Source of the DNA: VXYL01 sp965199875
GTDB lineage: Bacteria > Pseudomonadota > Gammaproteobacteria > Pseudomonadales > Azotimanducaceae
Direction of reading: 5' to 3'
Length of the DNA: 64,000 nucleotides
Assembly (NCBI GenBank): GCA_965199875.1
Contig: OZ241346.1
Span: 124,001 to 188,000 of the forward strand
The notes under the pieces were generated by a model. That model was not told the origin of the DNA. It saw only the letters and a list, made by a program, of their open reading frames with translations, and ran no database searches. Numbering within the stretch: position 1 is the stretch's first letter; every line of letters starts with the position of its first letter. The position numbers and the translations under genes were made by a program. This document shows, in pieces, positions 32,314-41,000 of this stretch.

Positions 32314-33595
32314 CAGATTCTGCGGATTCGACAGCGTGTTACCGCAGATCCTCGATACGTTTCGGGTGCCGATGCATTCCGCAGTGAAGCGCGTCTACGT
32401 CATTCGAGACTTGTACGGAAGAGTCCGACTCGCCGTGTCGGAGGCGATTGAGGAAGATGGCCGTGCCATGCAGTGGCTGCGAACCAAGGCGAAGTTGCTT
32501 CAAACGCGGTTGGGAGTTCGCTCGTATCCGCCCGAAGATGCCATTTTGTTCTTGGACGCGGAGTTGCTCTCGGAGCTGCACCGGGATGGCCGAAAGATAC
32601 TGGAGAACGTATTCCTGGTAGACCGTCTGATCACCGGTGCCGGCTGGTGGAGCGTCGATTCCTCGTCTCAGACATCTGCCTACACGCTGCATTCGATGAA
32701 GGGAGGCGTTGGACGCAGCACAACGGCGGCTGTGCTGGCGTGGCATCTTGCGCAACGCGGAGAGAACGTCCTGGTGGTGGACTTGGACTTGGAGTCGCCG
32801 GGTCTTTCTTCCGCCATGTTGGAACCTTCAATGCGCCCCGACTTTGGTGTCGTGGACTGGTTCGTCGAAGACATGGTCGGCCAAGGAGATCGCGTCATTG
32901 AGGGCATGATCGCCCGGCCCGGCTGGCAGACGGATCTCCAGGGCGAGGTTTGCGTCGTGCCCGCGCATGGCGCCAACCTTGGCGAGTATCTGGCAAAGCT
33001 CGGGCGCGTCTACTTGGACAAACGCCAGACCATGGATGGCGGCCAGTCCGACGTTCAATGGGCGCAGCGCCTCGAACAAATGCTGCAGAACCTGCGACAG
33101 GCGGCTCGGCCGACGACGGTGCTGTTGGACAGCTGCAGCGGCCTGCACGACATCGCAGCGGCAACGGTGACAGATTTGAGTGCCCATGCGCTGCTGTTCG
33201 GCACGAGCTCGGAGACCAGTTGGCACGACTACGGCATCCTCTTCGAACATTGGAAGAAATTGGGGCTTGCTCGAGACATGCGTGATCGGCTGTCCATCGT
33301 CTCCAGCCTGACGCCGGACATCGACACCGAAGAATACATAAGGCGCTTTCGCGAGCGGTCGTGGGCGCTCTTTCAAGATCACCTCTATGACGACGACGTC
33401 GGTACCGACGCCGAGTCCTGTGGCTTCGCTTTCGAGTTGCTGGAGGATCATGCTCCTCACGATCCGATGCCCATCCATTGGACGCGCTGCTTGGCGGCGG
33501 GGGAGTCGCCACGTCGCCTTGAAGGGACGATCATCGAGCAAGCCTACGGCAGCTTCCTGGCGCGCTTCGATGCGCTTGCCAGTCGTCGACCTTGA
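32306..33595 (+). CDS. KGGVGR-variant P-loop ATPase (ParA/MinD-like)
   Basis: 429-aa SIMIBI-type ATPase. After a 125-residue unique N-terminal domain comes MKGGVGRSTTAAVLAWHLA (residues 131-149), a Walker A in which GKT/S is replaced by GRST. The next strand is ENVLVVDLDLESPGLSS (Walker A' Asp), and TVLLDSCSGLHD acts as Walker B. This matches the group annotated as 'KGGVGR-motif variant AAA ATPase'. Its partner is the small HEPN-like gene overlapping it upstream. Such pairs are suspected accessory or defence modules; the mechanism is not established. ATG 32306 fits the overlap. The module shares an intergenic region with the SOS-controlled imuA operon. Confidence 0.78.
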   Translation: MSSRFCGFDSVLPQILDTFRVPMHSAVKRVYVIRDLYGRVRLAVSEAIEEDGRAMQWLRTKAKLLQTRLGVRSYPPEDAILFLDAELLSELHRDGRKILENVFLVDRLITGAGWWSVDSSSQTSAYTLHSMKGGVGRSTTAAVLAWHLAQRGENVLVVDLDLESPGLSSAMLEPSMRPDFGVVDWFVEDMVGQGDRVIEGMIARPGWQTDLQGEVCVVPAHGANLGEYLAKLGRVYLDKRQTMDGGQSDVQWAQRLEQMLQNLRQAARPTTVLLDSCSGLHDIAAATVTDLSAHALLFGTSSETSWHDYGILFEHWKKLGLARDMRDRLSIVSSLTPDIDTEEYIRRFRERSWALFQDHLYDDDVGTDAESCGFAFELLEDHAPHDPMPIHWTRCLAAGESPRRLEGTIIEQAYGSFLARFDALASRRP

Positions 33596-33680
33596 CTCGT
33601 ACGTGAAGGTCGAACGCCACTCAAGGAGGCTAGGCGGCTAGCCAGTCGTCGCAAACACGCGGTCGGCTTTCGTGGTACGG

Positions 33681-33697
33681 TGTTACGCTAGGTAACA
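33681..33697. promoter_or_regulatory. Palindromic operator-like site upstream of the efflux cluster
   Basis: TGTTAC and GTAACA form a perfect 6-bp inverted repeat with a 5-base centre, 13 bases before the adaptor lipoprotein ATG at 33710. Inverted repeats of this type are common operators for TetR-family repressors of efflux genes. No such regulator is coded in the window. Confidence 0.45.
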
Positions 33698-33709
33698 GTC
33701 TGGCGACGC

Positions 33710-34819
33710 ATGTTTTCCCACTATCGTCCAACGTTGCGAGCGCGCCGTCCCGTTCGCTTTCGCCCGTTCGTGGCCTTGCTGGCGCTGTCCGTTGCCGCCT
33801 GCGGCGGGTCGGCGCCGCAGCCCGAGGTGGAGTTTCGCATTCCGGTGGAGGCCACCGAGGTCGTTCTCGGCAGGGTGGAGGAACTGGTCGTCGCCACCGG
33901 CACGCTGCGCGCCCGGGAAATCGCCAGCCTCAGCATCGAGACGCCGGGGCATCTGCAGGTCGGGCGCGATGCCGAAGGTCGGCGGCTGGTGGAAGGTTCG
34001 GCGGTGGCGGCGGGTCAGACCATCGTCCAGGTCACCGGCGAGGACGCCCGGCTGCATGCGCGCCTCGATTCCACCCGCCGTTCGCTGGAGGCTGCCGAGG
34101 CGCAGCTTCGGCGCCGCACCGAGTTGTTCGAGGCGAAGCTCGCCTCCGAAGAGGAGCTGCAGCAGGCCGAGGAGCGCTTGGAGAACACCCGCTACGAATA
34201 CGAGCGCAGTCTGCTGAACGCCTCCAAGGCGACGCTTGCGACGCCCATCGACGGCACGATTCTGCGCCTGGCGCGGGATGCCAACGGCACTCCTCTGGCC
34301 GATGGACAGCTGGTGGCCGCCGGCTTCGTGGTGGCGCAAGTCGCGCCGCTCGACGAACTGATCGCGGACATCGACTTGATCGGCCCGGAGCTGGCACGGG
34401 TGGCACCGGGGCTGCAAACCCGCATCCGCCACTACGCCTTCGCCGACACGCGGTTCGACGGCGAGGTGGTTCGCCTGTCGCCGACCATGGATCCGGTCAA
34501 GCACACCTTTCGCGCCGAGGTCGCCGTGGCCAACGACGCCGGACTGCTGCGCCCGGGCATGTTCGTCGAGGTCACCGTCGTCGTGCAGCGGCGCATGGAC
34601 GTCAACGTCGTGCCGCGCCAGGCGGTCGCCAGCCGCGGCGGCAAGAACGTGGTGTTTCTGCTCGATGGCCAGCGCGTCACCCGCCGCGACGTGGACCTTG
34701 GCCTGGGCGACGACGAACAGGTGCAGATCATCGACGGACTGGCGCTTGGCGATCGCATCGTCCTGCGCGGTCTCGAGACGCTTACCGACGGAACGCGGGT
34801 GCGGGTGATCGGCAGCTAG
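33710..34819 (+). CDS. RND efflux periplasmic adaptor lipoprotein (membrane fusion protein)
   Basis: 369-aa HlyD/AcrA-type adaptor. The signal peptide ends in lipobox LSVAACGG, so it is anchored to the inner membrane by lipid. Domains in order: N-terminal beta-barrel strand and lipoyl half-motif (VVATGTLRAREIASLSIETPG), coiled-coil hairpin (LDSTRRSLEAAEAQLRRRTELFEAKLASEE), second lipoyl half (ATPIDGTILRL), then a beta-barrel and membrane-proximal domain (GMFVEVTVVVQRRMDVNVVPRQAV). It leads a cluster with two RND pumps and ABC components. No outer-membrane channel gene is present, so a shared TolC-type partner must be coded elsewhere. Confidence 0.9.
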   Translation: MFSHYRPTLRARRPVRFRPFVALLALSVAACGGSAPQPEVEFRIPVEATEVVLGRVEELVVATGTLRAREIASLSIETPGHLQVGRDAEGRRLVEGSAVAAGQTIVQVTGEDARLHARLDSTRRSLEAAEAQLRRRTELFEAKLASEEELQQAEERLENTRYEYERSLLNASKATLATPIDGTILRLARDANGTPLADGQLVAAGFVVAQVAPLDELIADIDLIGPELARVAPGLQTRIRHYAFADTRFDGEVVRLSPTMDPVKHTFRAEVAVANDAGLLRPGMFVEVTVVVQRRMDVNVVPRQAVASRGGKNVVFLLDGQRVTRRDVDLGLGDDEQVQIIDGLALGDRIVLRGLETLTDGTRVRVIGS

Positions 34820-34859
34820 TCGAGTCGCACGGACCCGCCGACCACGCCCCAGCCGAGCC

Positions 34860-37800
34860 GTGTCTGCTTTCGAGAACGTTGCCGCCTTGGCCGCCCGCCG
34901 GCCGGTGTCGGTCAGCGTGGTTGCGCTGGCAGTGGCCTTGCTGGGCTGGCTGGCGTGGAACGATCTGCCCGTGGATCTGCTTCCCGATCTGCAAAGTCCC
35001 ACGGTGGTCGTTGCCGTGCGTTCGGGCAGCCGCCCGCCCACGGAAATGGAGCGTCTCTACGGCGAACGGGTGGAGCAGATGCTGCTCACCGTGCGCGGCA
35101 TCCGCGACGTCTCGCAGGTGGCTCGCAGCGGCAGGCTGGTGGCCACCGTCGTCTTCGACTGGGACGTGGATCTGGACATCGCCTTGGTGGACGTGCAAAA
35201 GGCGGTGGGCTCCATCGAGGGCGATCCGCAGGTGGACGAGGTGCTGGTGCGCCGTTTCGACCCGCGCCAGGCGCCCATCCTGACGCTGGGGCTGATTGCG
35301 CCGAGCGGCGCGCCGGATCTGGCGGAACTCAGGCGCTTGGCGCGTCGCCAGCTGGCGCCGGCGCTGGAGCAGCTGCCCGGCGTTGCCGAGGTGCGCATCA
35401 CCGGCGGTCGCGAAAAGGAAGTGCGGGTGTCGGTGGATCGCTACCGGCTCGACGCCTTCGGCGTCACCTTGGCGATGCTGGAGAACAGGATCGCCAGCGA
35501 GAACGTCGATGTCGCCGCCGGCACTCTGGAAGACAACGACCGCGTCTACCTGGTGCGCGGCCTGTCGCGGTTTCGCAGCGCCGAGGACGTCGCCAACGTG
35601 GTGGTGCGCTACGTCGCGGATCCGAACGCGCCGGAAAGCAGCGCCCGCAAGGCGGTGCGGGTGGCGGACCTCGGCGAAGTCGGCCTGGTCGATGCGGAGA
35701 TCGACCACCTGGTGCTGGTCAACGGCGTCGAAGGAGTCGGCTTGTCCATCTACAAGGAGGCCGGCGCGAACACCGTCGCCGTCTCCGCCGAAGTGCGCAA
35801 GGCCTTCGAGGGCCTGCACGAGGATCTGCCGGGCGTCGACGTGCACGAGATATCCGACGACGCCGGCCTCGTCACCGATGCCTTGGACGACTTGAAGATC
35901 GCCGCCGGAGCCGGCATCGCGCTGGCGATTCTGGTGCTCGCCCTGTTCCTGCGCTCGGCCGGAGCGACGCTGATCGTCGCCACCGCCGTGCCGGTGTCGA
36001 TTTTCGCGGCGCTCTTCGCCATGGACGCCGCCGGCTACGGCCTCAACATCGTCACCTTGGGCGGTCTGGCGCTGGGCGCCGGGATGCTGGTGGACAACGC
36101 CATCGTCGTCGTCGAATCCATGTATCGACGCCTCAAGCTGGGCGACACGCCGTTCCACGCCTCGGTGCGCGGCGCCGGGCAGGTGGCGCCGGCGATCGTC
36201 GCCAGCACGCTCACCACCTGCGTGGTGTTCCTGCCGGTGCTGTTCGTCGAAGGTCTGGCAGCGCGGCTGATCGACGGCATCGCTTTCACCGTCGTGGTAT
36301 CGCTGCTGGCCTCTCTGCTGGTGGCGGCGCTGCTGCTCCCCGCGCTCGGCAGCTGGTTTCTGCCGCAAGGCGCGACAAGCGCTCCGGAGAACGTCGAGCA
36401 GCGGGTCTGGGCGCGTTCGGCGCTGGAGCGACTGGTCGCCGCGCTGCTGAGAAGACCGGCAACCGTGGTGCTGGCGTCGCTGTTGCTGGCTGCTATGGCC
36501 GTCGCGGCCTTGGCGCGCCTCGGCACCGAGCTTCTGGCGCCGTCGGATCCGCGCCAGTTCTCGGTGCGCCTGGTGGGCGTGGCGGAGCAGCGCGTCGAAT
36601 CCACTACGCGGGCGGCGCAAGCCGTCGAAGCGCTGGTTGCCCAGGCCGGCAGCGCCGGCGAAGGCAGCGAACGCGGACATCTGGCGGCAACGCTGTCGGA
36701 AGTGGGGCGCTTGCCGGAGGACGACCGATCCATCCGCAGCGAACTCACCGAGGAGAACACGGCGCGAGTGACCATCCGCATGGCGCCCGAGGGCCCGACG
36801 GGTCGGCAGGTTGCCGCTTGGCTGGGCGAAGAGCTGGAAGGATTGGCGGGAACCGAAGTCACCTGGGAGGTAAGCCGCTCTGCGCTTGCCTCCGCCCTCG
36901 GCGCCGCCGGGCCGCCCATCGTGGTGGAAATCGCCGGCAACGCCTTGGACGATCTGCGCCGCGGCGCCAGTGTCGTCGCCGATCGGTTGGCCCGGGAGGC
37001 GGCGGTGTGGAACGTCCGTTCGTCGTTCGAAGGCGGCCCGCCGGAACTGCGCGTGACGCTGAATCAAGCCATGGCCGATGCGGTGGGCGTCGATCTCGCC
37101 ACCGTCAGCCGGGTTCTCGAAGCCAGCCTCGATGGCCGCGTGGCAACGCGCCTTTCGACCGGCGACGAGGAACGCCCGGTGACGATTCGACTGCCGGACG
37201 CCAGCGAGCGGGACCTGGCCAACGTCGAGTTCCGCAGCGGCGCCGGCCTCCACGTCGCCATCGGCCAGGTGGCCGAGTTCGCCTACGAGGAAGGCGCGCG
37301 GGAAGTCTTCCGCCGGGATCAGCGGCGCACGGCGCAGGTCACCGCGCAGATCGCCGAGGGCTTCAACCAGGCCGAAGCCGTAGCTGCCGTGGCCGCGGCA
37401 CTCGAGGACGCCTCCCTGCCGCCGGGCCTGCGCGCCAGGCTGCGCGGGCAGGAGGAGGAGCGGGCGCGCACCTTCGGCGAACTGCAGCTGGCCGGGGTTC
37501 TTGCGCTGCTGCTGGTGCTGATGGTGCTCGCCGGGGCCTTCGAGTCGCTGTTGCAGCCGCTGACGGTGCTGGCGGCGATTCCACTGGCGTTGATCGGCGT
37601 CGCTGGCGTGCTGGTGCCCGCAGGCGAACCCATCGGCGTCATGGCCATGCTGGGGTTCATCGTCCTCGCCGGCGTCGCGGTCAACGACGCGGTGCTGCTG
37701 ATCGTCACCGCGCGCCAGCTCATGGCCGAGGGCAGCGAACGCGCTGCCGCGCTGGCCACCGCCGCCGGCATCCGCTTGCGGCCCATCGTGATGACCACGC

Positions 37801-38024
37801 TGACCACCGCTCTGGCGCTGCTGCCGCTGATCTTCGGCAGTGGCGAAGGCGCCCAGCTGCGCGCCCCCATGGCCATCACCATCATTGGCGGCATCGTCGC
37901 CTCCACGGTGGGTTCCCTGCTGGTGCTGCCCTGCCTGTACTTGGTGCTGGACACGCTGGCGGCACGACTGCGCCGGCTGGTGGGTTGGCGACGCGGTTCG
38001 ACCGTCGCTGCGCCATCCGGCTAG
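34860..38024 (+). CDS. RND efflux transporter permease
   Basis: 1054-aa inner-membrane pump of the AcrB/MdtB type. It has the two-fold repeat of six helices plus large periplasmic loops. The first helix is preceded by ARRPVSVSVVALAVALLGW. TM4 has GGLALGAGMLVDNAIVVVES, corresponding to the proton-relay aspartate region, and TM10 has GFIVLAGVAVNDAVLLIVTA. The start is a GTG at 34860 (no ATG nearby) following the adaptor after 40 bases. The next RND gene begins 10 bases after its stop, suggesting a heteromeric MdtBC-like pair. Substrate cannot be predicted. Confidence 0.9.
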   Translation: MSAFENVAALAARRPVSVSVVALAVALLGWLAWNDLPVDLLPDLQSPTVVVAVRSGSRPPTEMERLYGERVEQMLLTVRGIRDVSQVARSGRLVATVVFDWDVDLDIALVDVQKAVGSIEGDPQVDEVLVRRFDPRQAPILTLGLIAPSGAPDLAELRRLARRQLAPALEQLPGVAEVRITGGREKEVRVSVDRYRLDAFGVTLAMLENRIASENVDVAAGTLEDNDRVYLVRGLSRFRSAEDVANVVVRYVADPNAPESSARKAVRVADLGEVGLVDAEIDHLVLVNGVEGVGLSIYKEAGANTVAVSAEVRKAFEGLHEDLPGVDVHEISDDAGLVTDALDDLKIAAGAGIALAILVLALFLRSAGATLIVATAVPVSIFAALFAMDAAGYGLNIVTLGGLALGAGMLVDNAIVVVESMYRRLKLGDTPFHASVRGAGQVAPAIVASTLTTCVVFLPVLFVEGLAARLIDGIAFTVVVSLLASLLVAALLLPALGSWFLPQGATSAPENVEQRVWARSALERLVAALLRRPATVVLASLLLAAMAVAALARLGTELLAPSDPRQFSVRLVGVAEQRVESTTRAAQAVEALVAQAGSAGEGSERGHLAATLSEVGRLPEDDRSIRSELTEENTARVTIRMAPEGPTGRQVAAWLGEELEGLAGTEVTWEVSRSALASALGAAGPPIVVEIAGNALDDLRRGASVVADRLAREAAVWNVRSSFEGGPPELRVTLNQAMADAVGVDLATVSRVLEASLDGRVATRLSTGDEERPVTIRLPDASERDLANVEFRSGAGLHVAIGQVAEFAYEEGAREVFRRDQRRTAQVTAQIAEGFNQAEAVAAVAAALEDASLPPGLRARLRGQEEERARTFGELQLAGVLALLLVLMVLAGAFESLLQPLTVLAAIPLALIGVAGVLVPAGEPIGVMAMLGFIVLAGVAVNDAVLLIVTARQLMAEGSERAAALATAAGIRLRPIVMTTLTTALALLPLIFGSGEGAQLRAPMAITIIGGIVASTVGSLLVLPCLYLVLDTLAARLRRLVGWRRGSTVAAPSG

Positions 38025-38034
38025 GGGCCGCGCG

Positions 38035-41000
38035 TTGAGCTTGCTGGACCTTCCCGTGCGCCGCCCGGTGGCGGTGAGCATGGTGTTTCTGGGCACCGTG
38101 CTGCTTGGCCTGGTGGCGCTGCAGCGCATCCCCGTCGAGCTGTTTCCGGCGATGCAGGGGGATTCGCTGTACGTCGAGTTCCGTCGCTTCGGCGCCGAAC
38201 CCGAGGTGATCGAGCGGGACATTCTGCTGCCGCTGCAGGCCCGGGTGTCGGCGCTGCCCATGGTGGAAGAGACCGGCGGCGAGGTGCGCGGTTCGTCGGG
38301 CCAGTACTGGGTGCGTTTCGAGCCGGGCGGCGACATCAAGGTGCGCGAGTTGGAACTGCGTCGCATCGCCGCCGCCATCGTGCGCCGGCAGCCGCGCAAC
38401 AGCACCTGGATGAACGTCAGCTCGACCGAGTCCCAGACTGCCGCCGGCGGCGCCTTCGTCATGATGATCCACGTGCTCGGCGACGCCGACCGCAGTGCGC
38501 TCTTCGAGCTGGCCGATCAGCTGCTGGTGCCGCGCCTTGCTGCGGTTCCCGGCGTCAGCCAGGCGTTTGCCACCGGCGCGCCGAGGCGCCAGGTGACGGT
38601 GACCGCGCACCCGCAGCGCATCGTCGCGGCCGGGGTCGATCCTCTGCAACTGCTGCAGGCCGTGTCGCGCAGGGTGCAGAAGCTCGACTACGCCGGCGCC
38701 AGCGAGTCCGAGGATGGCCGCACCAACGTTCTTGTGGATGGTCGGCCACGGGGCATTCTTGCGCTGGCCGACGCACAAGTAGCTGCCGGCAGCGCCGCGA
38801 AGGTCGGCCATGTCGCCGACGTGCAGTTCGGCGTCGCGCCGCAACAGACGGTGCTGCGGGTCAACGGCGAGCCGGCGGTGGGCGTCGTCGTGTTTCAGGA
38901 ACAGGGCGCGAATCTCTTGCGTCTTGGCGCGGAGCTGCGCGAGCGCGTGGAGGAGCTGCGCGCCGAGGTCTCATCTCTCGGCATCGACCTGGCGATTGGC
39001 AACGACGCTGCCGAAGAGGTGGAGGAACAGATCGGCCACTTGGCGCGGCAGGGGTTCACCGGCTATCTGATCGCGCTGGCGGTGCTGTTCCTGTTCCTGC
39101 GCGAGTGGCGAGCCGTAGCCTTGGTCGGATTGGCCGTTCCGGTCAGTCTGCTGACGGCGCTGGCCTTGCTGTACGTGTTCGGGCAGACGCTCAACCTGAT
39201 TTCCCTGGTCGGGCTTTCGCTGTCCGTCGGGCTGCTGATCGACAACAGCATCGTCGTCTACGAAGCGGTGCTGCGGCGCTTGGAACGCGGCTTGGCGGCG
39301 ACCACCGCCGTGCGTATCGGTTTGCGCCGCACGGCACGGGCCATTGCCGCCGCCAGCTTGACCACGGCGGTGGTCTTTCTGCCCATGGCGTTCGTCGATC
39401 TGGGTGCCTTTGCCTCGTCGCTGGTGCAAATACTTGCGTTTGCCATACTGCTGCCGCTCACGGCGTCGCTCCTGGTGGCGGTCGGGCTGGTTCCGGTGCT
39501 TGCCTACCGCCTGGCCGCGCCGGCCGCGTTGCGGCGGGTTGACGAGCAACGCCGCAAACGCGAGGAAAGCGGCGGGCTGCGCGCCCCCGACCCCTTGCGC
39601 ATCCTGTTCAGCGGCGCTCTTGCCTCGGCGCTGCGCCGTCCATCGGCCATGCTGGCCGGCACCATCTTCGCCGTCGTGTTCACCGCCATCACCGCGCTGC
39701 CTTTGCTCTTGGCCAGCGGCGGGGCGCCGGATGCCGCGGAAGCGGACAGCGTGCAGCTGCTGGCGCGCTTCGAGGAAGAGCGCAATACCGTGGCGGTGCT
39801 GGCAGCAGCCGTCGGGCGCGTCGAGGAGGCGGTGCTGGCCGTCGACGGCGTGAAGCGGGTGACCTCGAACATCGAGGAGGACGGCGCCTCCATCGACGTG
39901 GAGTTGCACGAAGCGGATGAACGTCCGGCCAACGTCGACGTGGCGCTGATACGCCGAGTGGCGCGCAACGCCGCCAAGCAGATCCAAGGTCTCGACCTGC
40001 GCCGTCCGGAGGAGGATCAACAGCAGGGCAAGGGCGGCCAGGAGGAAGTTGCCCAGGCGTTTTCCGGCGCCCCGCAGCGGATCCTGCTGTCGGGCGCGCA
40101 GAGCGGGCCGCTCGAGCGCCTGGCACGGGACACCGTGGCGCGTCTGGAAGCCGTGCCCAGCGTCGGCAGGGCATGGCACTGGGCGCCTTCGGGCTTGGAG
40201 GAACTGTGGGTCGAGCCCAACCGCAGCGCCTTCGAGGCGTTCGGGCTGACCTTGGACGAAGTGCTGCCGATGCTCCGCTTCGCCGGCCGCGAGGGCTACC
40301 CCGTCGAATCCGACTTCCTCCTCCCCAGCGGGCGCGAAGTGCCCGTGGTCGTCGAACGCGCCGGTGCTCGCGAGGCCAATGCGCTTCGCGACTTGCGCAA
40401 CATGCGCGTGCAAACCAACTCTGGCGTTGCGCCGATAGCGGCGCTGGCTTCCATCCGTCAGATGCCGTCGCCACCGGCCATCGTCCACCGCAACGGACGA
40501 CGGGAAGCCGCCGTCTACTACCGGCTCGAAGACGACGTGCCGCAGAGCGGCGCTGGTCGGGAGGCCGTGGATCGGGAAATCGCTGCCGTCGTGCAGTCCG
40601 TGCCACGGCCGTCCGGCTACACCGTGGAGATCGAGGAGGACGACGAACAGGCCAGCCTGCTGCGCCGTTTCTCGGTGCCTGCGATATTGCTGGTGCTGTT
40701 GGTGCTGGCGATGGTGTTCGAGTCGCTGAGCCTGCCGGTGCTGGTCATTCTGGCGCTGCCGCTGACGCTGCTGGGCGCCAGCTGGGTGATGCTGCTGACC
40801 GGCACGCCGGCCGGCATCATGTCCGGCGCCGGCATCGTCATGTTGTTCGGGTTGACGGTGAATCCGGCCATTCTGCTGGTGGATCGCATGCAGCAGCGCA
40901 TCCGCGGCGGCTGGTCCACCGGCGCCGCGGCGCTGGCCTCGGTGCGCGAACGCACCCGGCCGGTGCTGATGACTTCCGCCACGACCATTGCCGCGTTGTG

